Part shown: piece by piece, positions 41,968 through 49,926 of the stretch
Layout of the letters: the number at the start of each line of letters is the position of its first letter
How positions within the stretch are numbered: the first letter of the stretch is position 1
Position numbers and translations under genes: made by a program
The notes under the pieces: generated by a model
Seen by the model: the letters and a program-made list of their open reading frames with translations, nothing else
What the model was told of the DNA's origin: nothing
Databases searched by the model: none
DNA from: Nitrospira sp.
GTDB taxonomy: Bacteria; Nitrospirota; Nitrospiria; Nitrospirales; Nitrospiraceae
DNA length: 64,000 nucleotides
Assembly (NCBI GenBank): GCA_030692565.1
Contig: JAUYAO010000057.1
Location: forward strand, 1-64,000
Direction: 5' to 3'

Positions 41968-42294
41968 ATGGGTTCAAAACTTTATGTCGGCGGGTTGCCT
42001 TATGCGGCAACTGAATCACAGCTCACCACCTTGTTCGCCGCGCACGGCACAGTCGAATCTGCGCGCGTGATCGCGGACAAGTTCACGGGACAATCACGGG
42101 GCTTCGGCTTCGTCGAGATGTCGACACCAGAAGAAGCCAAGGCAGCTATTACTGCATTGAACGGCTCACAGATGGATGGACGCCCGTTGACGGTCAACGA
42201 AGCTAAGCCCCAAGAACCGCGCACGGGCGGCGGTGGTGGCGGCGGCGGTCGTTTCGGCGGCGGCGGCGGCGGCGAGAAGCGCGGCCGGTTCTAG
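41968..42294 (+). CDS. RRM-domain RNA-binding protein with glycine-rich tail, copy 2
   Basis: 108 aa. An RRM with RNP2 LYVGGL at 5-10 and RNP1 RGFGFVEM near 44-51 is followed by a Gly/Arg tail of about 28 residues (long Gly runs ending EKRGRF). This matches the cyanobacterial Rbp and plant GRP type of cold-induced RNA chaperone. AAGGAGG is a strong ribosome site. The desaturase gene starts 72 bases downstream, so the two may be co-transcribed, which fits a cold response. Confidence 0.93.
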   Translation: MGSKLYVGGLPYAATESQLTTLFAAHGTVESARVIADKFTGQSRGFGFVEMSTPEEAKAAITALNGSQMDGRPLTVNEAKPQEPRTGGGGGGGGRFGGGGGGEKRGRF

Positions 42295-42365
42295 TTCAGT
42301 CGATGCAAGGAGGAGCGCGTCATTGCGCTCCTCCTTCTCCCTCGCTCCCACAAGGAGACTTCCTC

Positions 42366-43223
42366 ATGCCCACTCCCCCAACATCAGCCACACACCCAGC
42401 CGTTCCGAACTATTTGACGACGGCGCTCTTTGGTATTGTCACGGCTGTCGCCATGGTCGGCGTGCCGGCGTTCGGCTATTTCTACGGATATAGCTGGGTC
42501 GACTGGACGTTGTTCGGAGTGCTCTATGTGGTCACAGGGTTGGGGATCACGGTGGGGTACCATCGACTGCTCTCGCACCGCAGCTTTGAATGCCCGAATT
42601 GGGTGAAAGCCGTACTCTTAGTGGCCGGAGGATGGGCGCTAGAAAACTCTGCCCTGAAGTGGGCGGCCGACCATATTCGCCATCATGCGGCCTGCGATCA
42701 GGACGCTGATCCCTACAATGCGACTAGAGGATTTTGGTACAGCCACTGCGGATGGTTGTTTTATAAAGACGCGAACGCGAACGACAAATACGCATCCCGA
42801 TTACGCCAGGACTCGGTTGTCATGTGGCAACATCGCCACTATTGGATGATCGTGCTCTCCGGCCTCGGACTCACGTTTGCCGTGGGCTTTCTCTACAACG
42901 GCTGGATGGGCGGGCTGGGATGCTTTCTGCTCGCGGGCGTCGGTCGCGCCTTTGCTGTGCTCAACTCAACCTTTTGCATTAATTCAGTCTGTCACCTCTG
43001 GGGACGTCAGCCGCATAGCCAGGCAGATTCCAGCCGCGACAGCTGGTGGGTATCCTTGCTGACATTCGGCGAGGGATACCACAATTACCACCACACGCAT
43101 CAAAACGATTACCGCAACGGCCCCCGGTGGTACAACTTCGACCCGTCGAAGTGGCTGATCTTCACACTGTCAAAACTGGGCCTGGCCTCATCGCTCAGGA
43201 CCGCGGCCTCTTCCGCACGCTAG
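42366..43223 (+). CDS. Fatty-acid desaturase, acyl-CoA/delta-9 type, copy 2
   Basis: 285 aa, an integral membrane di-iron desaturase. His boxes: HRLLSHRSFE, HIRHHAACD, GEGYHNYHHTH. It is a close paralogue of the gene at 36355; long stretches are the same (for example FCINS[IV]CH[IL]WGRQPH and SRDSW). AAGGAG serves the ATG at 42366. It follows the RRM gene on the same strand. Like copy 1 it would make membranes more fluid in the cold. The two copies may differ in substrate or trigger. Confidence 0.93.
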   Translation: MPTPPTSATHPAVPNYLTTALFGIVTAVAMVGVPAFGYFYGYSWVDWTLFGVLYVVTGLGITVGYHRLLSHRSFECPNWVKAVLLVAGGWALENSALKWAADHIRHHAACDQDADPYNATRGFWYSHCGWLFYKDANANDKYASRLRQDSVVMWQHRHYWMIVLSGLGLTFAVGFLYNGWMGGLGCFLLAGVGRAFAVLNSTFCINSVCHLWGRQPHSQADSSRDSWWVSLLTFGEGYHNYHHTHQNDYRNGPRWYNFDPSKWLIFTLSKLGLASSLRTAASSAR

Positions 43224-43254
43224 CCGTCACAACTGACGACGACTCTCCGCCCGT

Positions 43255-44046
43255 TCACGTTCCGGAAGCCGGCTTCCAACCGGCGAGCACGCATCGTTGC
43301 GCGATCAACGGGCGCACGCCGTGGAGATCTTCCGATACCCGCGTCATAACACGTTCGGCTAGTAGTTGATCATCAAAACATTCAAATACGTCGTCAAGGA
43401 ATCCGCCTCGCAACAGCGGATGATGCAAGAGCTCCTGGCCTGGACCGGTCGCTACCTCCAGCGGATACTCCGCCACCTCAAGACGGTGGAGACCGGCTCT
43501 ATCGAGCCATTCCCTCCCCTCCTCCGCTGACGGCCGCTCCGCGATATAGGCTTCGAGACGTCGGCGCTCTGTGAGCAGCCCTAGCCTCGCCATCTCCTGA
43601 TCGACCCGACGCCATAAGGAATCGAAGGTGCCGAGCGATGGAAACGTCAGAACCATCTGGCCGCCTGGATTCAGGTGAGCTACCAACCCTTGGATGACGT
43701 CGAAGCGATGCGGGCGAAAGAACATCACGGACAGATTGCCGGTGATGCGATCATAGGCGGGAAGATCCGCCGGCAATGCACGGAGGTCGACACACTCAAA
43801 TTGCAGCCAGGGAAGGTGGGAGCCCTGGATCGATCGCGCACGCGCCACTTGTCCGAGACTCACATCGATACTGAGCACCCGGCCACCGGGGCCAACCTGC
43901 TCGGCCACGTAGAACGCCGGAATACCATGGCCGCCCGCTACATCAAGAACCGTGGCGCCGGGACACAGATCGAGATGGCGCAACAACGACTCGGCAAACG
44001 GCGTGGACCAGTAATCGTGCAGAGGAAGATGCCAACGGGATGTCAC
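43255..44046 (-). CDS. Class I SAM-dependent methyltransferase
   Basis: 263 aa with motif I VLDVAGGHGIPAFYVAEQVG near residues 33-52, an acidic end of strand 2 (VLSIDVSLGQ), a post-I motif (ECVDLRALP) and motif IV region (DRITGNLSVMFF). The C-terminal half is helical and may bind substrate. It is related to UbiE/small-molecule methyltransferases but the substrate cannot be named. It is convergent with desaturase 2, with 31 bases between. Confidence 0.82.
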   Translation of the reverse strand: MTSRWHLPLHDYWSTPFAESLLRHLDLCPGATVLDVAGGHGIPAFYVAEQVGPGGRVLSIDVSLGQVARARSIQGSHLPWLQFECVDLRALPADLPAYDRITGNLSVMFFRPHRFDVIQGLVAHLNPGGQMVLTFPSLGTFDSLWRRVDQEMARLGLLTERRRLEAYIAERPSAEEGREWLDRAGLHRLEVAEYPLEVATGPGQELLHHPLLRGGFLDDVFECFDDQLLAERVMTRVSEDLHGVRPLIAQRCVLAGWKPASGT

Positions 44047-44155
44047 AGTATATTCTCGATGAAATCTGGTGCAGGCGCAGGCTACCGGCCGAACCGCATC
44101 CTGTCAATGCAGCAGCCCTCGCGTCTGACGGCATTACCCGATGCGTTCGTTACTT

Positions 44156-44395
44156 CTACTTCCTGTTGGACTTAGAACTGGGCGAGGATTTCCGTTCTGC
44201 AGTGTTCGTCGCAATTTGCTCAGCGGATTCGTCGGCACCGTCATTGTCCGTTTCGGACTCAGTCGTTTCTCCTTCAGCGAGGAGATCCTCGATTTGCCCT
44301 TCCGTGCAGGTCAACTCTTGCGGGCTCGAGACTGAAGGCGCATGAGTTGCCGGCGAGTTCTTCTCCAGCGTCGGTTTCCGAAGATCGTCTTTCAT
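44156..44395 (-). CDS. 79-aa acidic disordered protein
   Basis: 79 aa starting MKDDLRKPTLEK. The middle is strongly acidic and Thr/Ser-rich (GQIEDLLAEGETTESETDNDGADESAEQ) and the end basic (ERKSSPSSKSNRK). It is probably disordered. AGGGAA precedes the ATG. Likely third gene of the csbD-like operon (44946, 44534, 44156). Unknown function. Confidence 0.5.
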   Translation of the reverse strand: MKDDLRKPTLEKNSPATHAPSVSSPQELTCTEGQIEDLLAEGETTESETDNDGADESAEQIATNTAERKSSPSSKSNRK

Positions 44396-44533
44396 CATTT
44401 CCCTGCTTCCAATCCTGCGCACATTCGATGCGGCTCGCCTAGCAAGACCGCTCATTCACCGGGTTCGGGATCTGCTACATGCGGTACAGCGGCACACCAG
44501 CGTCCTCGTGAAGACACTGGCATGCCCTACCGC

Positions 44534-44878
44534 TCAGCACCACGTACGATGGACTTCGCTCACCCGTTCGGTGCCGTCCACCAGGTTAATTTCCCATTTC
44601 ACATCGTCCGGGATGGACACCACTTTGAGGTCAGCGCAATGACCGTTCGCTTCGGATGCCAGCTCCTCGACGACCCGCACGAGATGCTGATCATCCCGCG
44701 GAATCATCATCCCGCACTGATTTAAACTGGGTTCGCGCACGGCCGCTGCATTCGGCCAATACACCCCGGGATCGGACTCTCCCAAGGCCTCCGCCTGTCC
44801 CAATTCACGCAACCGTACAAATGCTTTATGGCTCACACAGAAGTTTTCGTAGCTCGTATTGATCACGATCTTTTTCAT
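44534..44878 (-). CDS. Unrecognised 114-aa protein of the csbD-like operon
   Basis: 114 aa starting MKKIVINTSYENFCVSHKAF. It has a short strand-helix N-terminus, a middle with GVYWPN and CGMMIPRDDQHLVRVVEELASEAN, and strands at the end (LKVVSIPDDVKWEINLVDGTERVSEVHR). GGGGGTGAG serves the ATG at 44878. Its placement 67 bases after the CsbD-like gene suggests an operon driven by the shared stress-type promoter at 45429. No family recognised. Confidence 0.65.
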   Translation of the reverse strand: MKKIVINTSYENFCVSHKAFVRLRELGQAEALGESDPGVYWPNAAAVREPSLNQCGMMIPRDDQHLVRVVEELASEANGHCADLKVVSIPDDVKWEINLVDGTERVSEVHRTWC

Positions 44879-44945
44879 GATACTCACCCCCGCTTGATAG
44901 GACTCATACGACTGAGACAGCCACTCACTCTTGAGGCAACGAGAC

Positions 44946-45197
44946 CTAGGAGCTTGCTGCCTTCGGTTCAGGATCCTTGTAACCGATATAGTTGCCAGTC
45001 CATGTTGAATAGCGGCGATTCGCCCAGGTGCTGACTTCTTCTTTCTGCACTTCCCCATACCGCTTCTGGAGCACCGTGCCGAACTTCGCCACATCGCCCG
45101 CGATCTCGACGAGATCTTCGTCTGTGATCTTGCCCCACGTTGTCTTGAGCGGTTTCTTCAGTTGTAGCCAAAATTGTCCGAACTGTTCCTGATTCAT
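44946..45197 (-). CDS. CsbD-like stress protein
   Basis: 83 aa. The pattern WLQLKKPLKTTWGKITDEDLVEIAGDVAKFGTVLQKRYG fits the CsbD/YjbJ family (WxQxKGxxKxxWGKLTDDDLxxIxGxxDxLxGxxQxRYG), small helical proteins strongly induced by general stress in many bacteria. A C-terminal part of about 30 residues is additional (STWANRRYSTWTGNYIGYKD). GGGGG precedes the ATG. The promoter-leader block at 45306-45431 lies about 110 bases upstream and matches the one before 40128. Function of the family is unknown at the molecular level. Confidence 0.8.
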   Translation of the reverse strand: MNQEQFGQFWLQLKKPLKTTWGKITDEDLVEIAGDVAKFGTVLQKRYGEVQKEEVSTWANRRYSTWTGNYIGYKDPEPKAASS

Positions 45198-45305
45198 CGG
45201 GTCCCCCTTGGTATGTGGATAGTCAACCCCGGCATCTGCAGGAAACAGACGACGGGCGCAATGCGCGACCGCATTCGGTCAGTAGAGACGGAAGTACCGG
45301 CGTAA

Positions 45306-45431
45306 AAGCGGCGGAGACCGGAGAATCAGACGCGCAGAAACATTGCAGGGAAGGAGGCGCGAGAGATGGGACAGTCGACGAGGCTCGCTACGTCATCTAC
45401 ACCCTACAGGGCCTCAGGGGGAGAGTCAATG
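45306..45431 (-). promoter_or_regulatory. Shared promoter-leader block, copy 2
   Basis: On the minus strand: TTGACT (45429-45424), a 17-base spacer and TAGGGT (45406-45401). Then follow GACTGTCCCATC, CTCGCGC and CTGCGCGTCTGATTC (45337-45323) with CCGGTCTCCGCCGC. The same order and spacing occur at 40346-40474. It drives the csbD-like gene with a leader of about 195 bases. No gene lies in 45198-45512. Confidence 0.7.
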
Positions 45432-45512
45432 GCAGACCGGCGCTGAGAACCGGGTAACGCCGCGCAGTCAGCCGCACTCACACCCCGTCGCGATGAGCTC
45501 CTGCCAGACCGA

Positions 45513-46871
45513 TTAGGCGTGAGGCTTTTCAGCCTGCAGCTTCTTATGAAGATATTTCCGGCTCAGCGTGGTGATGAGGAACGCGAGGCCGACGGCAACC
45601 GGGACAAACACGGCAGAGGCTACGTTCGGGTTATGCATCCACCCCAGTTCATGGAGGCCCTTGAAGATATATCCGGCAAGCCCGCTGAGATAGTACGCGA
45701 TCACAATCACCGACAGCCCTTCAACGGTATGCTGAAGGATTGCCTGGCTCTTCGTCGTCTTGTCGACACTCATCAACAACGCCAGATTCTGAGATTCCAG
45801 CATCAAATCGACACGGGTTCGGATGATGGCAATCATCCCCTCAAACCCGCTACTCAACGTCTCGATCCGCTTTAACAACTGTTGATACCCGTCCGCCACG
45901 CCGGTCACACCGCTCAGGATGTAATCGGACAGCGGCCGATGCGGAGCATAGGGCCGCTCGACCATGGACGCGAGGGTGGCATGCACGATCTTGTCGTACG
46001 GCACCGCCGCCGACAATTCAAAATGGAGCTTCCCGGCCAGCCGATTGGTCTTCAACAGATCTTGCGTCAAACTGTTCAACCACCGCTGCAACGCCAGCGC
46101 GTCAGCATGGCTGATATGCCCGGTGATGATTTCCCGCTGCTTGAGATGGACTTGCTCGAACTTGTAGACCGAATCGATCGCGGCTGAAAACAGCGGTTTC
46201 TGCATAAGCAGCAAGTGATAGTACGTCTCGATCCTCACCACGGCGTCCACGATATTCTTGATGTGCGACACATCAATGCGTGTGGACCCGACACTCACCA
46301 GATACCGCTCCCGCCGATGTTCATCGGGCGTAAAACTGGTCACCACCGTCGTCTCGTCGTCGAAAATCCGGCTGCCATAGGCCACCGGGCCCGGCAGAAT
46401 CTGATGTAATTCATCACGCGAGGGAATCGCCTCGGCGCTCAGCACAATATCCAACCGGCAGACCTCGGTCCCCAGCGGGGTAATCGAAAACCGATAGTCG
46501 GGAAAGGTCAACGGTCCGAACGTCAGCTGACTGCCTGGCGTTCCAGGCAAATGCCACAATTGATAGCTGTAATATTCTGTATGCGCCTGCCACACGACGA
46601 TCAAGCGATCCCCGTTGGCCGCGACCTTCACCGCGTAGCCGAACGTCTCCCGCAACACCGTATGGTTCGGCGCCATCTGAAATGATTCAACCAGACGGCG
46701 AAACTCTTCCCGGCTCGCCGGGCGCTGCGTCGGAGGATCGGCCATCCGAAACGCCTTGTAGTGCACGTGGGCCGGCACCCGCAGCCACTCCGTCAACGGA
46801 ATCTGCGGCCGCTCATGCAACTTGTGAATGAGGTCTTCGTGAGATGACTGGTCGATGTCCGGCTGTTCCAT
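45513..46871 (-). CDS. DUF3422-family membrane protein
   Basis: 452 aa. A long soluble N-terminal part (LHERPQIPLTEWLRVPAHVHYKAF, then a strand-rich region) is followed by helices and two C-terminal membrane segments (about residues 385-440: LSVIVIAYYLSGLAGYIF and VASAVFVPVAVGLAFLIT). This is the DUF3422 architecture, related in layout to CorA-like channels with C-terminal membrane helices, but its function is unknown. Length is typical for the family. Inner membrane, mostly cytosolic. It stands alone, with a GGAGG-like site before the ATG. Confidence 0.85.
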   Translation of the reverse strand: MEQPDIDQSSHEDLIHKLHERPQIPLTEWLRVPAHVHYKAFRMADPPTQRPASREEFRRLVESFQMAPNHTVLRETFGYAVKVAANGDRLIVVWQAHTEYYSYQLWHLPGTPGSQLTFGPLTFPDYRFSITPLGTEVCRLDIVLSAEAIPSRDELHQILPGPVAYGSRIFDDETTVVTSFTPDEHRRERYLVSVGSTRIDVSHIKNIVDAVVRIETYYHLLLMQKPLFSAAIDSVYKFEQVHLKQREIITGHISHADALALQRWLNSLTQDLLKTNRLAGKLHFELSAAVPYDKIVHATLASMVERPYAPHRPLSDYILSGVTGVADGYQQLLKRIETLSSGFEGMIAIIRTRVDLMLESQNLALLMSVDKTTKSQAILQHTVEGLSVIVIAYYLSGLAGYIFKGLHELGWMHNPNVASAVFVPVAVGLAFLITTLSRKYLHKKLQAEKPHA

Positions 46872-46980
46872 GCACCCTCCTTGGAGGTCGGCATTCTAAC
46901 GCAATCCCTATCGCCTTCGCCAATCACGCGGTACGAACCATTCACGACCCACTACTCAAACATCCGGCACACTGTGGCAC

Positions 46981-48168
46981 TCACGAAGCAAGAATCTCCC
47001 GATAGTAGGAATCGAGGAGTCCCTTGCGGGCAGGCTCAACCACGATAAGTTGCCGCTGATCAAAGGTGTTGGCACAATAGAGATATACCTGCCCTTCGGC
47101 CGATCCGAGTTCGACATGCAGTTGCCTACCATCGGGCTCCCGGCGAGTCTCTTCCTGGTGGACCAGGCGATCCGCAAGCGATTCCCACGCCCGCTGCGCT
47201 GACGGCCAATGATTTTCATACAGCGGCATGTCCGGATCTTGCGGATCACGTGAGACTGATCGACGCATCGGTCGATCGAACGGCAAGCCTTCGTCAGGTT
47301 CCGGCGCTTCGTTCCACGCATGAGGCAGTGCACGTCCCTTTTGCACCACATAGAACGGCCCGTCGTCGGCAACCTCCTCGACAAGGCGATACCGTATCGG
47401 TTCAGGATGCTCGACCAATTGCAGACCCCGTCGAGCCAGCGCCCGTTGAAAGGGCACCAGCCGGGCGAGTTGGCGGGTCTTCTCGAAGATAACCATGCAT
47501 CCACCCGGACTGAGCACCTCGCTGAGCCGATCGAGCCGCACATCGATGCCGGTCCGCTGCTCAAACGCATCCTGCTGCCGTTCATCGTGCACCCGCTCGA
47601 AGGTGGTCCAGTCACGGCTCGGCATTCCCGGATCTTGCTCAGCCTGAACCAGCGCATGGGTTGCGGTGATCAGATCATACGATCCGCGAAGCGCTTCCAC
47701 CTCCACATCACGGCATTCGAAGCGGACATTGCTCAGCCCCAATTCACTGGCTTTCGATTGCGCCACGGCAATCGACCTGGAGGAGCGATCGATCCCAACA
47801 AACTGCGTCGCCGGGCAATGCCTCGCATAGAGCGTGGTGAGAATCCCCACCCCGCATCCGTAATCCAGGACCGTGGCCGCCGCGCCGATTCGAGGCACCA
47901 CACGGCGGCCGATCTCCATGAAGTATTCATAGCGCTGGCTGTAGAGGACGGGAAGAATATGAGCTTCCGCCGTCAGATCGTAGAAGGCGATTTCGCCCTG
48001 ACGATCGCCGCTGCGCTTCCGCTCGACCTGCGCATTGAGCCGATTCAGATCCGCCGCAGACAGCGTCGCTCGCTGCCAGGCGAAGTAATCCGCATCGGAC
48101 GAGAACGATCGAAGGCCCCAGTGGGCGAGGTGAGCATGAAGGGAGGCTTGCGGAGAATCGATCGGCAT
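46981..48168 (-). CDS. SAM-dependent methyltransferase, large form
   Basis: 395 aa. The methyltransferase fold is in the middle: motif I ATVLDYGCGVGILTTLYARH near residues 97-116, strand 2 end FVGIDRSSRSI, motif II FECRDVEVEALRGSYDLITATHAL. N-terminal 90 residues are a helical extension (QASLHAHLAHWGLRSF...FYDLTAEAHI). The C-terminal 140 residues form an extra strand-rich domain (LHVELGSAEGQVYLYCANTF). Target is unknown. The gene lies upstream of nothing on the same strand except DUF3422, 109 bases on. A 123-base repeat separates it from proA. Confidence 0.8.
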   Translation of the reverse strand: MPIDSPQASLHAHLAHWGLRSFSSDADYFAWQRATLSAADLNRLNAQVERKRSGDRQGEIAFYDLTAEAHILPVLYSQRYEYFMEIGRRVVPRIGAAATVLDYGCGVGILTTLYARHCPATQFVGIDRSSRSIAVAQSKASELGLSNVRFECRDVEVEALRGSYDLITATHALVQAEQDPGMPSRDWTTFERVHDERQQDAFEQRTGIDVRLDRLSEVLSPGGCMVIFEKTRQLARLVPFQRALARRGLQLVEHPEPIRYRLVEEVADDGPFYVVQKGRALPHAWNEAPEPDEGLPFDRPMRRSVSRDPQDPDMPLYENHWPSAQRAWESLADRLVHQEETRREPDGRQLHVELGSAEGQVYLYCANTFDQRQLIVVEPARKGLLDSYYREILAS

Positions 48169-48192
48169 ACCTGATCAGCAGAACGAAATCGG

Positions 48193-48315
48193 CAGGATGC
48201 TCAAAACGGCTGTCCAGCAAGGCCGAAGCCAGCGCAGAAGCGACGCGTACTCACAGCAGTACGTGGAGCCCTGCGCGCCGCGAGAACGCCGCAGGCGGGC
48301 TGTTTCAGCATCCTG
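48193..48315. repeat. 123-base palindromic repeat, copy 2
   Basis: Same ends as copies 1 and 3 (CAGGATGCTCAAAA ... TTTCAGCATCCTG) and the same GCGTAC/GTACG centre. On the minus strand it begins at the base after the ProA stop codon (TAG at 48318-48316), exactly as copy 1 does after the PHP stop. Confidence 0.85.
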
Positions 48316-49683
48316 CTAAGCGCGCTTCAGCATGATGGCATCTTCGTACGTATCCGGCACCGGATGCGGATAGCGCAACTGCCCACCGCCGAACGCCACA
48401 TACTTCTCGTTCGTCAGCTGTTCGAGGCCGATCGGCCCTTTCGCCTGCACGCGAGACAGATTGAGACCGATGTCCGGCCCCATCCCATACCCGTCGCCGG
48501 AGTTGAGCCGCGTCGAGGCGTTGACCATCACAGCCGTCGCATCCACCTCTCGCGAAAACCGCATCGCGGAATTATAGTCGGACGTGGCAATCACGGCCGT
48601 CAGACAGGGTCCATGGTCGGCAATGTGCGCCAGCGCCTCATCGAGCCCCGCCACCATCTTGATCGCCAAGACCGGCGACTGGAACTGCCGGTCCCAGTCT
48701 TCGTCGGTGGCCGGAGTGACCGCTTCGTGTCCGGTCATCGCCATTTGTCCCATGAGCGCCACGGTTTTCGGACAGCCGATCACCTGAATCTTATATTCTT
48801 CAAGCAGACGGCGAATGAGCGCCGCCAAGAACGGCCGCGCCATCCCCTGCTGCACTAACAGGGTATCAATAGAGTTCGTGGAAGTCGCATGCTGAATCTT
48901 TGAATTGATGACGACGTTCTGCGCGATAGGGATATCCACGTCCGCATCGACGTAGGCATGGCTGATCCCGTAGTCGTAGCAGAGGATCGGCATCTTCGCC
49001 TGCTCATGCATGGCTTTGCGAAGGCCGGGCCCGCCGCGAGGCACGATCGCATCCACGCTCTTCCCGGCGCGCATGATTTCCAGCGCCACTTCCTTCTCGG
49101 GCCGGTCGACCAACAACCAGGCGCCTGAGGGAATCCCTGCGCGCTCCGCCTCTTCACGCATGCGCGATTCAATGGCCTGATGCGTCCGATTCCATTCGAA
49201 CGCCGGACGAAAGACACACACGTTTCCGGACTTGAGACAGAGGGCCAGGGACTCCACGGTAATCAACGGTTTCATTTCTGAAATCACGCCGACCACCCCG
49301 ATGGGCACGCGGACCCGGTTTACTTGCAACCCGTCAGGCCGCTCCCACCGCTTGGTCACCGCACCGACCGGATCGGGCAAATCCGCGATCAGACGAAGCC
49401 GGTCGGCCAACTCCTTCACATCATCCGGCATCATCCGCACGCGCGTGACCGCTTCTTTCACCCGCTCTCCCCGCAACCCTTCCCCAAGCAGCGTCTTGCC
49501 CACGGCATCGACATCCAGCACGTTCGCCGCAAAAATCTGTTCCTCATCCGCTTGCAACCGGTCCGCCATAGCACGCAGCGCGCGATCCTTCACGGGGCCC
49601 GAGAGCAACGCCAAGGGACGCTGCACATCGCGGCATGTTTTCAACAACTTATCGATGTACATCTTAACGGGAACTTCCGGCAT
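48316..49683 (-). CDS. ProA-like aldehyde dehydrogenase-fold protein lacking the catalytic Cys
   Basis: 455 aa, clearly related over its whole length to glutamate-5-semialdehyde dehydrogenase (ProA): RVRVPIGVVGVISEMKPLITVESLALCLKSGN, MDAIVPRGGPGLRKAMHEQ-type segment, YVDADVDIPIAQNVVINSKIQ, and VNASTRLNSGDGYGMGPDIGLNLSRVQAKGPIGLEQL. In E. coli ProA the active-site segment reads NAKTQRPSTCNTVETLLV. Here it is NSKIQHATSTNSIDTLLV, with Thr at the Cys position. So proline synthesis by this protein is doubtful. The start at 49683 follows GGGGGG; 49845 has no support. Confidence 0.75.
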   Translation of the reverse strand: MPEVPVKMYIDKLLKTCRDVQRPLALLSGPVKDRALRAMADRLQADEEQIFAANVLDVDAVGKTLLGEGLRGERVKEAVTRVRMMPDDVKELADRLRLIADLPDPVGAVTKRWERPDGLQVNRVRVPIGVVGVISEMKPLITVESLALCLKSGNVCVFRPAFEWNRTHQAIESRMREEAERAGIPSGAWLLVDRPEKEVALEIMRAGKSVDAIVPRGGPGLRKAMHEQAKMPILCYDYGISHAYVDADVDIPIAQNVVINSKIQHATSTNSIDTLLVQQGMARPFLAALIRRLLEEYKIQVIGCPKTVALMGQMAMTGHEAVTPATDEDWDRQFQSPVLAIKMVAGLDEALAHIADHGPCLTAVIATSDYNSAMRFSREVDATAVMVNASTRLNSGDGYGMGPDIGLNLSRVQAKGPIGLEQLTNEKYVAFGGGQLRYPHPVPDTYEDAIMLKRA

Positions 49684-49724
49684 GTGACCCCCCGTGATAA
49701 ATGAACCGTCGCGCGAGCGTGCAA

Positions 49725-49753
49725 CTATAACATGCGATTTTTTAGGGAGTAAA
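49725..49753 (-). promoter_or_regulatory. Predicted promoter of the ProA-like gene
   Basis: On the minus strand: TTTACT (49753-49748), a 17-base spacer and TTATAG (49730-49725), about 40 bases before the ATG at 49683. Confidence 0.5.
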
Positions 49754-49926
49754 GACGACCGTTTACCGCGGTGCCGGTGTATGGACAGAATAAAGTTCTT
49801 ACCACCCTGCCATATACAGGATCGGCAAAGAGGTTTCTCCGCCATTCCTCCTGATGGCGTTTTTCTCGTAGAAATATAAAACTGGTTCTCTTCAGGTAAT
49901 AGTCAAGCACACCAGGAGGGCGAGTC

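Noticed and set aside
43264-43277. 14-base palindrome GGAAGCCGGCTTCC as a regulatory site
   Set aside because: It lies within the 3' coding end of the methyltransferase gene and can be explained by codons; no supporting context.
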